DNA of 43,614 nucleotides from Methylomonas rivi (GCF_024505165.1 NZ_JANIBK010000023.1:1-43614), one strand, 5' to 3'; counted from the stretch's first letter, positions 1 to 8,173 are shown. Notes: generated by a model not told the origin, from the letters alone. Translations and numbers: made by a program.

Positions 1-163
1 TTACCGCCGCGGGCGGCGCTAGCGTGTCGGCGGCCGGCGCGGCGGTTGCGGGCGGATAGGTTTTGTCGGTGATGGGTGTGCCCACGCTTGCGGTTCGACT
101 ACAGGCGGACAGTAACAACAGACCGGCAATAAATAGAGCAAAATTCGGATAGGTGGGCGTCAT
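1..163 (-). CDS. mshL: MshL-type pilus secretin, N-terminal fragment (runs off the left edge)
   Basis: Only the first 54 codons are in the window. They encode a lipoprotein signal peptide, with hydrophobic residues 8-18 followed by the lipobox LLSAC and lipidation Cys21, then a Pro/Ala-rich stretch. The ATG overlaps the mshK stop codon by four bases (ATGA), so it is the next gene of the same operon. In MSHA clusters the gene after mshK is mshL, the outer-membrane secretin through which the pilus is extruded, and secretins of this type are lipoproteins. The secretin domain itself lies outside the window, so the assignment rests on gene order and the lipobox. Confidence 0.7.
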   Translation of the reverse strand, partial: MTPTYPNFALFIAGLLLLSACSRTASVGTPITDKTYPPATAAPAADTLAPPAAV

Positions 164-486
164 TTCAGCGGTTTTTTCACGGAAGGTACAAGAGCGAGTT
201 TTTTGACCGAGTCATGTTGGCGGATGAGCACATGGCCGGGCAGGATTTTCAGTAAACGGGTGTCGTCGTCCAGGTATTCGCCGGCTTTTAGCGTCATGCC
301 GTTGATGATGGCGCGTTTGCCGCCGTCGGTGATCAGAATGGCGGATAGCGTGAAGGATGACGGAGCGTTTACGTTTGCCGATGAAGGCGTTGCCGATAAA
401 TGGCCCGGAGTGGTCGGATCGCGCCATTCCGCATCGGCGGCAAATGCCGTCAGCAAACCAAGTAAGGGAACGAGTAACTTAAACAC
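160..486 (-). CDS. mshK: MSHA biogenesis protein MshK
   Basis: A 108-residue exported protein. Residues 1-19 (MFKLLVPLLGLLTAFAADA) form a signal peptide with an ADA cleavage site, followed by WRDPTTP, which is typical of PilP/MshK-like pilus alignment proteins. The middle contains SAILITDGGKRAIING and a short beta-rich segment (LKAGEYLDDD), like the periplasmic PilP fold that links the inner-membrane complex to the secretin. It overlaps mshJ by eight bases and mshL by four, so translation is probably coupled. Small size and position between mshJ and mshL support the name; sequence conservation in this family is low. Confidence 0.8.
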   Translation of the reverse strand: MFKLLVPLLGLLTAFAADAEWRDPTTPGHLSATPSSANVNAPSSFTLSAILITDGGKRAIINGMTLKAGEYLDDDTRLLKILPGHVLIRQHDSVKKLALVPSVKKPLK

Positions 487-1120
487 CGAGCCAGTCCTGT
501 TCGAAGCTAAGGGTATATACCTGAATGCGGGTTTCCGCCAGGGGATAATTTTTGACCTTGTAATCGATACTGTCCCAATGGATGCGCCAAGGCAGGGTTT
601 CCAGGGTCTTGAGATAGTTCAAGGTGCTGAAGTAATCGCCTTGCAGGGTAAGGTTCAAGGTATGCCGGAAAACCCAGGCGGGTTGCTCCTCGCCGCCGAA
701 TGTTTTGGGCGGCTGGGTTTCCAAACCGATCAGTTGTAAACCGCCGTGCTGTTTTAGCATGTCTTGCAGCGCGGCGGCCATCCGTTGCGAGGGGACGAAG
801 CGCTTGTCGCCGCTGTCGAGTTGTTGTTTTAAGTTGCCGATAGACTGTTGCAGCGCCGCCAGGTTTTGCCGGTTTTGCAGGTTGGGGTCTTGTCGGCCGG
901 CCGTTTCCAATTCAACGGCCAAGGCTTGTTGGCTGTTCAACAACTGCTCGATTTGCTTGATGTCATTGGCCAAGCGTTGCCGTTCCTGTTGTTGGGGTTG
1001 ATACAGAAAGCTATCCCAGCATCCCCATAGCAAAAGTAATCCGGTGCCGACGACCAGACGTTGCTCGCGTAGCGTCAAGGCGGCAAAACGTTGACTGAAT
1101 GGTTCTGTACTATTCGGCAT
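479..1120 (-). CDS. mshJ: MSHA biogenesis protein MshJ (PilO-like)
   Basis: A 213-residue bitopic inner-membrane protein. A short cytoplasmic N-terminus (LTLREQRLVVG) precedes one transmembrane segment at about residues 22-40. A coiled coil (about 43-105, rich in Q, L and E) and a periplasmic alpha/beta domain with the motif LTLQGDYFSTLNYLKTLE follow, as in PilO/GspM proteins. It is expected to pair with the PilN-like product of the upstream gene to form the inner-membrane alignment complex of the mannose-sensitive haemagglutinin type IV pilus. It overlaps its upstream neighbour by 11 bases and mshK by eight. Confidence 0.85.
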   Translation of the reverse strand: MPNSTEPFSQRFAALTLREQRLVVGTGLLLLWGCWDSFLYQPQQQERQRLANDIKQIEQLLNSQQALAVELETAGRQDPNLQNRQNLAALQQSIGNLKQQLDSGDKRFVPSQRMAAALQDMLKQHGGLQLIGLETQPPKTFGGEEQPAWVFRHTLNLTLQGDYFSTLNYLKTLETLPWRIHWDSIDYKVKNYPLAETRIQVYTLSFEQDWLGV

Positions 1121-1730
1121 CGGTTGTTTCCGCCTCCGATTTTAAATTGGAACTGACCCGGAAATCCGTTTGCGCACCGTTGTCCGAATTTTGCCGCATG
1201 ATCAATTTGGCGAAGTGGCGGCCTTTGAATGCCGGGCTTGTTTGCAAATTTTTCAGCAGGGCAGGGATTTGTTCCGGTTTGAAGGTGCTGCCTTGCAGGT
1301 CGATATCGCGGCTGGCGCTGTCTAGCCGGATCCGGGTAAGCCACACCTCCCGATCGGCTTGATCGGCCAGCGCGCTTAAATAGCGGGAAAATCCCAGGGC
1401 CTGATCGGAACGGTCGTCCGTTAATAGCTCCAGAATTTGCGACAGGTTTTGCTGGCGCTGCCGGGCTTGCTGTAACGCCTGAAGCAACGTGTTGTCGATA
1501 GCTTGCCGGGGAAAGCGGGTCTGAGTTTCCGTTAAATGGTCGGCGGCCGCCTGTAGGCGTTGTTCCAGCTGCCGATGCCGGTTTCTTTGTTGGTGCAGTT
1601 GATAAGCACCGATGGCGCTGATGCCGAGTAACGACAAACACACCAACGCCGTGATTTGCAGGTAGGGGTTTTTCAGTAAGGGTTTATCGGTTCGGCCGTT
1701 TTTACCGAGCAGATTAACTTGCTGGATCAT
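1110..1730 (-). CDS. MSHA biogenesis PilN-like protein (MshI2 type)
   Basis: A 206-residue PilN-family protein. The start MIQQVNLL matches the conserved N-terminal INLLP-type motif by which PilN docks onto PilM. A transmembrane helix at about residues 24-44, a long coiled coil (about 48-110) and a periplasmic domain with VWLTRIRLDSASRDIDLQG follow. The same frame is open much further upstream, but this ATG overlaps the stop of mshI in an ATGA junction and has the right family N-terminus, so it is the likely start. With the mshI and mshJ products it should form the PilM-PilN-PilO-like platform of the MSHA pilus. Confidence 0.85.
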   Translation of the reverse strand: MIQQVNLLGKNGRTDKPLLKNPYLQITALVCLSLLGISAIGAYQLHQQRNRHRQLEQRLQAAADHLTETQTRFPRQAIDNTLLQALQQARQRQQNLSQILELLTDDRSDQALGFSRYLSALADQADREVWLTRIRLDSASRDIDLQGSTFKPEQIPALLKNLQTSPAFKGRHFAKLIMRQNSDNGAQTDFRVSSNLKSEAETTDAE

Positions 1731-2806
1731 CTCGGCAATTCCAGGTAACGGCGCAAGCTGGCGCCTATGCAGGGTGCGCAGAGGTTTTGGGTGGTATCGT
1801 TTAACAGAATATCGCCTTCTATCATGGCGGACAGGTCCATGGCCCGGGCAGTGATGCCGTAATTGATGTTGAGAAAATTGATAATGTGGTGGGAGTCGGT
1901 CGGCATTAAGACGACGGCCAAGCTGCTGATGGGCGGGATGTCGTAAAAGTGTTCCACATAATCCAGCGAGCGTTGAATTTCCAGCGCCAAATTGTTTTGT
2001 TCCAGTTGCAGTTGTTCCGGGCTGTCGAAATGTAAGCCTTCGGTTAGCTGCGTATAACCGTGATCGATTCTTCGCGACAGATAAATCGAGCCGTTTTTTT
2101 GAATAATGATAATTCCGCTGGTTTGATGTAAGTGCAAGACGGCGACGCCTTGTTGGTTTTCCGGCAATAAAGTCGCCAAGTTGCGTAACGCCGTTTCCTG
2201 TACGTCTATTACCTTGACATTCAAGCCCGCCTCCTTGCATAACAGGCTTAAGGCATCGGCCAGTTGCAGCGGCACCGCGACGACTTCCAGCATGCCGGGG
2301 GTATTGGCGCGATTGGATTGGGGAAGCCGGTAATAGTCGATGTTGGATTGATCGATTGCATAATCCAGCATATCGGCGATGCGCCAGTTTACCGCTTGCC
2401 TGAGTTCCTCCGCGGGCACGGCGGGCGTTTCCACGCTCATGGAGCGGTATTGTTCCTGGGACAGCAGGATATGGCAGTCATAATCCGCCAATTGATAGTC
2501 CTTGACGATAGTCTCCAGTTTCGCTTGGCGCTGTTGTGCGCTGGCCGGCACGAATTCGCAATGCAGCAGGCGAGGGCGCTCCGTATCGCTATAACGGCTG
2601 ACGGCAACCGCAAAACCGTGCGGAAAAAAGCTAAGGGCGGCGATGCCGGGAGCGATGGACGGCTTACGCAGTAATTTTTGCAACAGGCGCACTGAGCGGG
2701 CTCTTGATAATAAAAATGTTAAGTCTATATCAAATTTAAGGTTAGGTGCATTTAGCCGCGGATTCAGAGGGCTCGGGGGTTTAAAGGAGGGCCAAGATGG
2801 GAGCAT
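1727..2806 (-). CDS. mshI: MSHA biogenesis protein MshI (PilM-like, actin-fold)
   Basis: A PilM-like cytoplasmic protein of up to 359 residues, expected to bind the N-terminus of the PilN-like protein encoded next. The body shows the actin-like fold of the family: IAALSFFPHGFAVAV near the start, VETPAVPAEELRQAVNWRI (the segment typical of MshI), and an acidic C-terminal half. The first 38 residues are Pro/Asn-rich and unlike the family. A GTG at 2692 gives VRLLQKLLRKPS, a more typical MshI start and a 321-residue protein, so the true start may be there. No convincing ribosome binding site decides between them. It is the most upstream msh gene seen here; mshH is not adjacent. Confidence 0.82.
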   Translation of the reverse strand: MLPSWPSFKPPSPLNPRLNAPNLKFDIDLTFLLSRARSVRLLQKLLRKPSIAPGIAALSFFPHGFAVAVSRYSDTERPRLLHCEFVPASAQQRQAKLETIVKDYQLADYDCHILLSQEQYRSMSVETPAVPAEELRQAVNWRIADMLDYAIDQSNIDYYRLPQSNRANTPGMLEVVAVPLQLADALSLLCKEAGLNVKVIDVQETALRNLATLLPENQQGVAVLHLHQTSGIIIIQKNGSIYLSRRIDHGYTQLTEGLHFDSPEQLQLEQNNLALEIQRSLDYVEHFYDIPPISSLAVVLMPTDSHHIINFLNINYGITARAMDLSAMIEGDILLNDTTQNLCAPCIGASLRRYLELPR

Positions 2807-2914
2807 AAAATAAACTATGTTATTTGGCGTAAAAAAATGCTGTTATATCCCTGATGTTTTTAAGTTTTTGCTGGCGTGTTTTTGAATAATGCAATGATTT
2901 CAATGCTTTGTTTT

Positions 2915-2931
2915 TTGGCATTTATCCTGCT
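2915..2931 (+). promoter_or_regulatory. Candidate sigma-54 promoter (-24/-12)
   Basis: The sequence TTGGCATTTATCCTGCT matches the sigma-54 pattern TTGGCAC-G-N4-TTGCT at TTGGCA and TGCT, with exactly ten bases between the invariant GG and GC. It lies 41 bases before the ATG of the 79-residue membrane protein, which fits a short leader. No enhancer-binding site was identified, so this is a motif match only. Confidence 0.45.
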
Positions 2932-2971
2932 GAAGTATGAGAATGTATTGGACTCTCTGCGAGGTTGAAAA

Positions 2972-3211
2972 ATGGCTCAAGAATTAATTGCATCGAATTA
3001 CGCGGCAACGGCGGAACAGATCAACACCGGTGCCTTGATGTTGGGCGCGGGGTTGGCGCTAACCTCAATGATATTGGTGCCGGCGCTGGCCATGCGCTTA
3101 GGGTTGAGCGCCAGCCTGACCGGGGCCTTGAGAATCGCCTTGATGAAGGCTTCCAATCGGGCGACCGCCATCAAACCGGTCGTCGATACCGGGCAACGCT
3201 TATTGCGCTGA
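2972..3211 (+). CDS. Small membrane protein of unknown function
   Basis: A 79-residue protein that I do not recognise. A polar N-terminus (MAQELIASNYAATAEQ) precedes a Gly/Ala/Leu-rich hydrophobic segment (about residues 20-42) and an amphipathic, basic C-terminal part (LRIALMKASNRATAIKP). It is probably a single-pass or hairpin membrane protein. A GAGG ribosome binding site lies about eight bases before the ATG. It is monocistronic, with the possible sigma-54 promoter in front and a dispersed repeat behind. It lies on the same strand as the metal-handling cluster but is separated from it by about 300 bases, so a shared role is only a possibility. Confidence 0.65.
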   Translation: MAQELIASNYAATAEQINTGALMLGAGLALTSMILVPALAMRLGLSASLTGALRIALMKASNRATAIKPVVDTGQRLLR

Positions 3212-3245
3212 TTGTGCGTCCCCTTTTTTGATCGCGCGCATAGGA

Positions 3246-3386
3246 ATGGTTGGAAACAACTTACCGAATATATTTCCTTTGTAGGAGCGGCTTTAGCCGC
3301 GATGAGCGCCTTGATCGGGGCTAAAGCCCCCTCCTGCCGGCAACAATCCCCGAAAATACGGGGATGTTATTTTTGACGAAACCCTT
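3246..3386 (+). repeat. Dispersed ~140-bp intergenic repeat, copy 1
   Basis: Shares nearly its full length with the copy at 34843-34979, in the same orientation: both begin ATGGTTGGAAA, contain GGAGCGGCTTTAGCCGCGAT, and end TTTGACGAAACCCTT. Two perfect palindromes, GCGGCTTTAGCCGC and GGGGCTAAAGCCCC, are about 14 bases apart, the arrangement of REP/BIME-like elements. It fills most of the gap between the 79-residue protein and the next promoter. Confidence 0.85.
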
Positions 3387-3450
3387 GCATGGCCGGCATG
3401 GCATCGGTTGACTGTTTTTGTCCGCTGTAAGGTTTAATTTTTGCTTACGG

Positions 3451-3478
3451 TTGTTTTGGATGAGCGGGACGTTATAAT
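3451..3478 (+). promoter_or_regulatory. Candidate sigma-70 promoter of the metal-handling genes
   Basis: TTGTTT and a perfect TATAAT are separated by 16 bases. Transcription would begin near 3485, about 45 bases before the 59-residue CxxC/CCxGC protein. No CueR- or CsoR-type operator that I recognise overlaps it. Confidence 0.6.
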
Positions 3479-3528
3479 ACTTACCGCAGTACCTAGGGTT
3501 TTCTTGATAAGTTGGGCTTATATTGATA

Positions 3529-3708
3529 ATGAGTGATAAACATAAACAGTGCGACCTTTGCGGTTTGGATGTCGAAGTAGAGGGGTTTGAACTTAAAACC
3601 ACCGAGGGCGACAAAAAATTCTGCTGCGAAGGCTGCAAAGGTATTTATCATATGTTGCATGAAGAGCAAGTGTTATCGGAAACACCAGAAAACACCAACA
3701 ACCATTGA
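3529..3708 (+). CDS. Stand-alone metal-binding domain of the P-type ATPase N-terminal type (CxxC...CCxGC)
   Basis: A 59-residue cytoplasmic protein. It carries CDLC (Cys8, Cys11) and CCEGCKG (Cys32, Cys33, Cys36) followed by IYHML. This is the pattern of the small cysteine-rich domain usually fused to the N-terminus of CcoI/FixI-type copper ATPases (PF12156-like). Here it is a separate gene with an acidic, His/Asn-rich tail. An upstream TTG (3523) could add two residues, but the ATG gives the usual start; no clear ribosome binding site is visible. It probably binds Cu(I) or another soft metal and passes it to the ATPase encoded about 1.1 kb downstream, which lacks this domain. The role is inferred from domain and context. 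Confidence 0.8.
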   Translation: MSDKHKQCDLCGLDVEVEGFELKTTEGDKKFCCEGCKGIYHMLHEEQVLSETPENTNNH

Positions 3709-3733
3709 TCAGGCACTAAAAGGTATTTAAGCG

Positions 3734-4018
3734 ATGGCACACAATCACGATTCTAAAAGTATGTCCATGGGCAAGCAGGTTATGGCGGGCACATTGGCGA
3801 CTGCAACGGTCAATACCGGGGGAAAACTTATGAGTAAAGCTGCTAAACACCCAGTATTGGTTTTCGGTCTGGGTATGGTTGCCGGTTTTTTTGTATATAA
3901 ATACAGAAAAGACATCATTGCCAGCGCTAATAAAACGCTGGATGCAGGCAAGGACTTTATTCTGCATCAAAAAGAAAACCTGGAAGATATCGTTGCCGAG
4001 GCAAAAGAGGATAAATAA
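3734..4018 (+). CDS. Small YtxH-like single-pass membrane protein with His/Met N-terminus
   Basis: 94 residues. The N-terminus MAHNHDSKSMSMGKQ holds two His and three Met, a plausible weak metal-binding segment. One transmembrane helix (about residues 39-57, PVLVFGLGMVAGFFVYKY) is followed by a basic stop-transfer KYRKD and an amphipathic, acidic C-terminus. The layout resembles YtxH/DUF1490-like small proteins. Mycobacterial PacL proteins of that general type act as metal chaperones and scaffolds for P1B-ATPases, so an ATPase-partner role is a reasonable but untested idea. It starts 25 bases after the CxxC/CCxGC gene and is followed by a terminator-like hairpin. Confidence 0.72.
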   Translation: MAHNHDSKSMSMGKQVMAGTLATATVNTGGKLMSKAAKHPVLVFGLGMVAGFFVYKYRKDIIASANKTLDAGKDFILHQKENLEDIVAEAKEDK

Positions 4019-4083
4019 TTCAACGCCTGAGTAATGAACTAATTGAACTGGTTGATATTTAAACCGGCTGACGTTTAATTTGA

Positions 4084-4124
4084 AACGGGCGTGCCTGCTT
4101 GCCGGGTTCGCCCGTTTTGTTTTT
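4084..4124 (+). terminator. Rho-independent terminator or attenuator ahead of the HMA_2/ATPase genes
   Basis: A perfect 8-bp stem (AACGGGCG at 4084-4091, CGCCCGTT at 4109-4116) is followed by a T-rich run. It ends only about 15 bases before the next ATG at 4139, leaving no room for a separate promoter, so expression of the ATPase genes may depend on read-through. Confidence 0.7.
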
Positions 4125-4138
4125 GCATACTATCAGTT

Positions 4139-4753
4139 ATGGCTATTCAAAAAGAATTTGTAGTGCGTTACCGCGGCGAAGGCCATGTTCGCTTTCAGGT
4201 TCCGCCGCGCGCCGCGCGAGCGGAAGTCGCAAAATTGCTTACCGATAAAATTGCGGCCATTGCCGGCGTGTCGTCCGTGGACTTGTTTCGCCGCTCCGGT
4301 AAATTATCGATCCGGTACGATGAAAGCGTCTGCCGGTTTATCGATTTGGCCCGGCAATTGTTTGCCGAATTGGCGGCGTTGGAACAGCAGGGCTGGTTTG
4401 CGCCCCAGGCTGTCGCGGATACAGCCAAAAAGTCCCGCCTCGGCCTGAAACATAAGTTCAAAACCAGCAAGATCAACCGTTGGCTGGATGAGAAAATCAT
4501 CGCCGCCAAGGAAACCGCCCAGGCCGCCAAAGTGATCGGCAAGCTGAGTAGTCAAGGCCCCAAGGCTTTATTCAAGGATCCGGAAAAAGCCGTCATCGAT
4601 TTTTTGAACGATATTTTGATTTTGTATTTGATCAAAATACATTGGACCCGCATTACCACCCAATGGCTGGTAAAGCCTTTGGTGTATCGTTACGAGTGGA
4701 TGGCGACCTTTTATTTGTTCTTCCTGCTGGTACGTTCACGCAAACCTAAATAG
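4139..4753 (+). CDS. HMA_2-like domain protein
   Basis: A 204-residue protein with a ferredoxin-like N-terminal domain. Residues about 5-75 ([14 protein letters not shown] ... [18 protein letters not shown]) show the beta-alpha-beta pattern of HMA_2 domains, which resemble heavy-metal-associated domains but lack the CxxC pair. No CxxC is present here either. A basic linker (about 95-135) leads to two hydrophobic segments near the C-terminus (about 153-172 and 185-197), so it is probably membrane-anchored. The ATG at 4139 starts exactly at the domain; the same frame opens at a GTG (4091) inside the terminator hairpin, which is less likely. The ATPase encoded next begins with a similar domain, suggesting that the two interact. 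Confidence 0.72.
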   Translation: MAIQKEFVVRYRGEGHVRFQVPPRAARAEVAKLLTDKIAAIAGVSSVDLFRRSGKLSIRYDESVCRFIDLARQLFAELAALEQQGWFAPQAVADTAKKSRLGLKHKFKTSKINRWLDEKIIAAKETAQAAKVIGKLSSQGPKALFKDPEKAVIDFLNDILILYLIKIHWTRITTQWLVKPLVYRYEWMATFYLFFLLVRSRKPK

Positions 4754-4815
4754 CTTTTCGGGCCGGCCCCGCCGCTTGCCGGGCCGGCAGGTTCGATCAC
4801 CGTTCAGAGAAAATC

Positions 4816-7263
4816 ATGGATTCCGCTACGCCCGCCTTCAAACATTTTCAACTACAGCATCAATTAAAAAACCGTATTCGCATTCTGACCCCGGTACTGA
4901 AAAACGATCCGGAGCGCGGTTATATTTTTGAAATTCTGCTGAAAAAACGGCCGGAAATCACCGATGTCAGATCGGTGTTCGAGATCGGCTCGGTGGCTAT
5001 CGAGTTCGACGGCAGCCGCCTGCCGAAAAAGAATCTGTTGATTTTACTGGATGCCGTATTGGGCAATATCGCTCAAAAAAAGCCGACGCTAAAAAAAGAC
5101 CGGAAAAAGCGTTTCGAAGGTCCGGTGCAGGACATAGACCTGGCCGTGGAGGGCATGAGTTGCGCGTCCTGCGCGCTGCTGATCGAAATGGTGCTAAACC
5201 GCGACGAGCGCGTCAAAACCGCCAGCGTCAATTTCGCCACTCAAACCGTCAATGTGCAAGGCCAGCTCAGTAAAAACGATGTGGTGGAGCAAATAGAAAA
5301 GCTCGGTTATAGCGCTTTATTGGTCGATACCTTGTCGCAAAGGAAGAGGCTGATCGAAAAGGAGCGGCAGCGGATTGACGCGGCCCGGCGTCGATTTGCA
5401 TGGGCAGGGCTGTTGACCGTACCCGTGGTCGGCGCGGCGATGACGATGAAAGTATCGCGCTGGATGCATTGGTTGCAATTTTTATTGACGACCCCGGTGG
5501 TATTCGGCGCCGGCAGCCAGTTTTTCAGCAAGGCCTATCGCCTGGCCAAGCAACGCGCGGCCAATATGGACACCTTGATCGCCTTGGGCGTGGGGTCGGC
5601 TTACGGCTACAGCGTGCCGTCGCTGATACGCCGCCGCGGGCATGTCTATTTCGAAGCGGCGGCGGCGATTATTACCTTTGTGTTATTGGGCCGGTTCCTG
5701 GAAGAGCGCGCCAAGGGCAAGGCCGGCGAAGCCATCCGCCGCTTGGTGGATTTGCAGCCGCAAACGGCCACTCTGTTGCGGGACGGGCTGGAAGTCGTCG
5801 TGGATGTCGACGAGGTCCTGGTCGGCGATGTGATGCTGGTGCGCCCCGGCGAACGCATTCCTACCGACGGTAAAGTCATATTCGGCCTGTCGACGGTGGA
5901 TGAATCCATGGTGACCGGCGAAAGCATGCCGGTGGTCAAAACCGTCGGTAACGCCGTGATAGGCGGTTGCGTCAACGGCAACGGCGTATTGCATGCGGAA
6001 GCCACCGCCGTGGGTATGGATACCGTGCTGGCCGGCATCGTGCACATGGTCGATCAAGCCCAAGCCGCCAAGCTGCCGATTCAAAAACAGGTGGATAAAA
6101 TTTCGGCCGTTTTCGTGCCCTCGGTAATGGCGGTATCCGCCGCGACTTTCGCCGGCTGGCTGTTGGTCGGCGCGCCGTTTTCCTTCGCCTTCGGCAATGC
6201 GATTACCGTGCTGTTGATTGCCTGCCCTTGCGCACTGGGTCTGGCCACGCCCGCCGCCATCATGGTCGGTACCGGCCAAGCCGCTAAAAAGGGTGTGTAT
6301 ATCCGTAACGGCGAGAGTCTGGAGGTGGCCAGTAAACTCAGCGCCATCGTCTTCGATAAAACCGGCACCATTACCGAGGGCAAACCCAAGGTCGGCGAGA
6401 TATTCAATCTGTCCGGGGTCGACGAACTCAAGCTGATAACCCTGGCCGCTTCCGCCGAGTATGGCTCCGAGCATTTTCTGGGTAAAGCCATTGTCGAATT
6501 TGCCCGCGAAAAATCGCTTGAACTGCATGAATGCAGTTATTTTTACAGCGAAACCGGGCGCGGTATCCGCGCCGAGGTGGACGGTTACAAGCTGTTGCTG
6601 GGTAACCGGCACTGGCTGAGCAGCCAGAATATCGATATCGCTAAACTGGAGCTGGCGGCGGACAGCGCCGCCGGACAGGGTAAAACGCCGGTTTACATGG
6701 CGATTAACGATGAAGCGGCGGCTATTTTCGCGATTGCCGATAGCCCCCGCCTGGAAGCGGCGGCATCGATTGCCCGCTTGCATGAGCTGGGCATCAAGAC
6801 CCTGATGGTCACCGGCGATACCGAAAAAACCGCATATTACATAGCCGACCGGGTCGGAATAGCCGATGTGGTCGCCAATGCCAAGCCGGAAGAAAAGCTG
6901 CAAATCATTCAACAATTGCAAACCGAGGGTTTTCTGGTCGGCATGATAGGCGACGGCATCAACGATGCGCCGGCCTTGGCGGCCGCCAATGTGGGCTTTG
7001 CAATCGGTAGCGGCACCGACGTCGCCATAGAATCGGCCGACTTGACGTTGGTGCAGGGCGATATTTCCAAGGTTACCGAAACCATAGAGCTCAGCGCGTT
7101 TACGATTCGGGTCATCAAGCAAAATCTGTTTTGGGCTTTCGGTTATAACACTATTGCGATTCCGGTCGCCGCGATGGGCAAGCTCAACCCCATGATCGCT
7201 TCGGCGGCAATGGCCTTGAGTTCGGTATCGGTCATCGTCAATTCGTTAAGGTTGAATAAATAA
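4816..7263 (+). CDS. Cu(I)-type P1B ATPase with N-terminal HMA_2 and HMA domains
   Basis: An 815-residue heavy-metal ATPase that should pump Cu(I) out of the cytoplasm. Order of elements: HMA_2-like domain without CxxC (about 10-90), HMA domain with GMSCASC (Cys116, Cys119), membrane helices from about 195, TGES (367-370), the intramembrane metal site CPC (470-472), DKTGT with phosphorylated Asp514, and GDGINDAP (712-719). The last helices carry Tyr777-Asn778 and Met799-x2-Ser-Ser. CPC plus YN plus MxxSS is the P1B-1 (Cu+/Ag+) signature. One oddity is the nucleotide-binding HP dipeptide, which reads His553-Phe554 (SEHFLG). The gene ends directly against the ATG of the next gene (TAAATG), so the two are translationally coupled. 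Confidence 0.93.
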   Translation: MDSATPAFKHFQLQHQLKNRIRILTPVLKNDPERGYIFEILLKKRPEITDVRSVFEIGSVAIEFDGSRLPKKNLLILLDAVLGNIAQKKPTLKKDRKKRFEGPVQDIDLAVEGMSCASCALLIEMVLNRDERVKTASVNFATQTVNVQGQLSKNDVVEQIEKLGYSALLVDTLSQRKRLIEKERQRIDAARRRFAWAGLLTVPVVGAAMTMKVSRWMHWLQFLLTTPVVFGAGSQFFSKAYRLAKQRAANMDTLIALGVGSAYGYSVPSLIRRRGHVYFEAAAAIITFVLLGRFLEERAKGKAGEAIRRLVDLQPQTATLLRDGLEVVVDVDEVLVGDVMLVRPGERIPTDGKVIFGLSTVDESMVTGESMPVVKTVGNAVIGGCVNGNGVLHAEATAVGMDTVLAGIVHMVDQAQAAKLPIQKQVDKISAVFVPSVMAVSAATFAGWLLVGAPFSFAFGNAITVLLIACPCALGLATPAAIMVGTGQAAKKGVYIRNGESLEVASKLSAIVFDKTGTITEGKPKVGEIFNLSGVDELKLITLAASAEYGSEHFLGKAIVEFAREKSLELHECSYFYSETGRGIRAEVDGYKLLLGNRHWLSSQNIDIAKLELAADSAAGQGKTPVYMAINDEAAAIFAIADSPRLEAAASIARLHELGIKTLMVTGDTEKTAYYIADRVGIADVVANAKPEEKLQIIQQLQTEGFLVGMIGDGINDAPALAAANVGFAIGSGTDVAIESADLTLVQGDISKVTETIELSAFTIRVIKQNLFWAFGYNTIAIPVAAMGKLNPMIASAAMALSSVSVIVNSLRLNK

Positions 7264-8139
7264 ATGGAACAGTCGATGGAAGGCATGGATCATTCCGCTC
7301 ACGTTGCAGCGGGACATGGCGATCATGTCATGCACGGCATGGCGGAGATTGCCGCCGCCAGCGGATTCGATTACTCGTTGGCGTTTGTGGCGGGTTTCTT
7401 GGGCAGCGGGCATTGCTTGGGCATGTGCGGTGCGCTGGTGTCGGGGTATTTCATGAAGGCCGGTAAAAATAAAAGCTACCTGCCTTATTTTGCTTACCAG
7501 TTCACCCGTATCAGTGTCTACGCCGTGGTGGGGGTGTTGGCGGCCGCGTTGGGCGTGGTGCTGGTTTCCAGCGGCCTGTTCGGCAAATTGCAAAGCATTT
7601 TGCAAATGCTGATCGGCGGCGTGGTGATCTTTCTGGCCTTGGGGATTTTGGGCTGGATACCGTTTCAAGGTTCGGTGCGTTTGATTCCGCTGCAGGTTTT
7701 GCGCAAGGGTTATGCCACCGCCAGCCGGAAAGGGCCGGTATTGGGGGCCATGATCGCCGGATTTTTGAATGGCTTGATGCCGTGCCCGTTGACATTCGCC
7801 ATGGCGGTAAAAGCCACCAGCGCCACCAGTCTGGCGGAAGGCGGCGCCTTGATGCTGGCATTCGGCGCCGGCACCTTGCCGATGATGCTGTTTATCAGCG
7901 TGGCCTTCGGCAAAATGAGCGCCAAGCTGCGCGGCCTGATGTTGAAGGCCGCGGCCCTGATCATGATCTTCATGGGCTTGAATACCATTCACAAAGGTTT
8001 AAGTTTTTATCTGGATGAAGATTTCCGGCATAGTACCTTTTTGCTGATGATCAAAGCCAAGCTGGATGCCTTCGATGTCTTCATCGGTCAAATTCTGGAT
8101 TATATCGCCGGCATGATTGGTGTTATCCAGGCTATGTGA
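7264..8139 (+). CDS. DsbD_2/SafE-like membrane protein with His/Met-rich N-terminus
   Basis: A 291-residue polytopic membrane protein of the sulfite exporter TauE/SafE or urease-accessory-UreH-like group (DsbD_2, related to CcdA/DsbD). Diagnostic segments are GSGHCLGMCGALVSG in the first helix and NGLMPCPLT in the fourth, each with a conserved cysteine. About six helices are visible. The first 26 residues hold five Met and five His, with MDHSAH and GHGDHVMHGM, like copper-binding tails of periplasmic copper proteins. Homologues often lie beside CcoI-type ATPases in cbb3-oxidase assembly clusters. It follows the Cu-ATPase with no intergenic base, so a role in copper or redox handling at the membrane is likely; the transported species is unknown. 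Confidence 0.85.
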   Translation: MEQSMEGMDHSAHVAAGHGDHVMHGMAEIAAASGFDYSLAFVAGFLGSGHCLGMCGALVSGYFMKAGKNKSYLPYFAYQFTRISVYAVVGVLAAALGVVLVSSGLFGKLQSILQMLIGGVVIFLALGILGWIPFQGSVRLIPLQVLRKGYATASRKGPVLGAMIAGFLNGLMPCPLTFAMAVKATSATSLAEGGALMLAFGAGTLPMMLFISVAFGKMSAKLRGLMLKAAALIMIFMGLNTIHKGLSFYLDEDFRHSTFLLMIKAKLDAFDVFIGQILDYIAGMIGVIQAM

Positions 8140-8173
8140 CGGCCGAGGCCATTAGGTTTTTCACGGGTCGGTA

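Noticed and set aside
3480-3528. CueR- or CsoR-type operator at the promoter of the metal-handling genes
   Set aside because: The short CCTAGG palindrome there does not match either known operator pattern.
4764-4790. GC-rich hairpin (CCGGCC ... GGCCGG) between the HMA_2 and ATPase genes
   Set aside because: No T-run follows; more likely an intra-operon stem than a terminator.
5683-7122. Long open frame (479 codons) on the minus strand inside the copper ATPase gene
   Set aside because: It is antisense to a complete, motif-rich ATPase and its Gly/His/Gln-rich translation is the usual shadow of GC-biased codon use.
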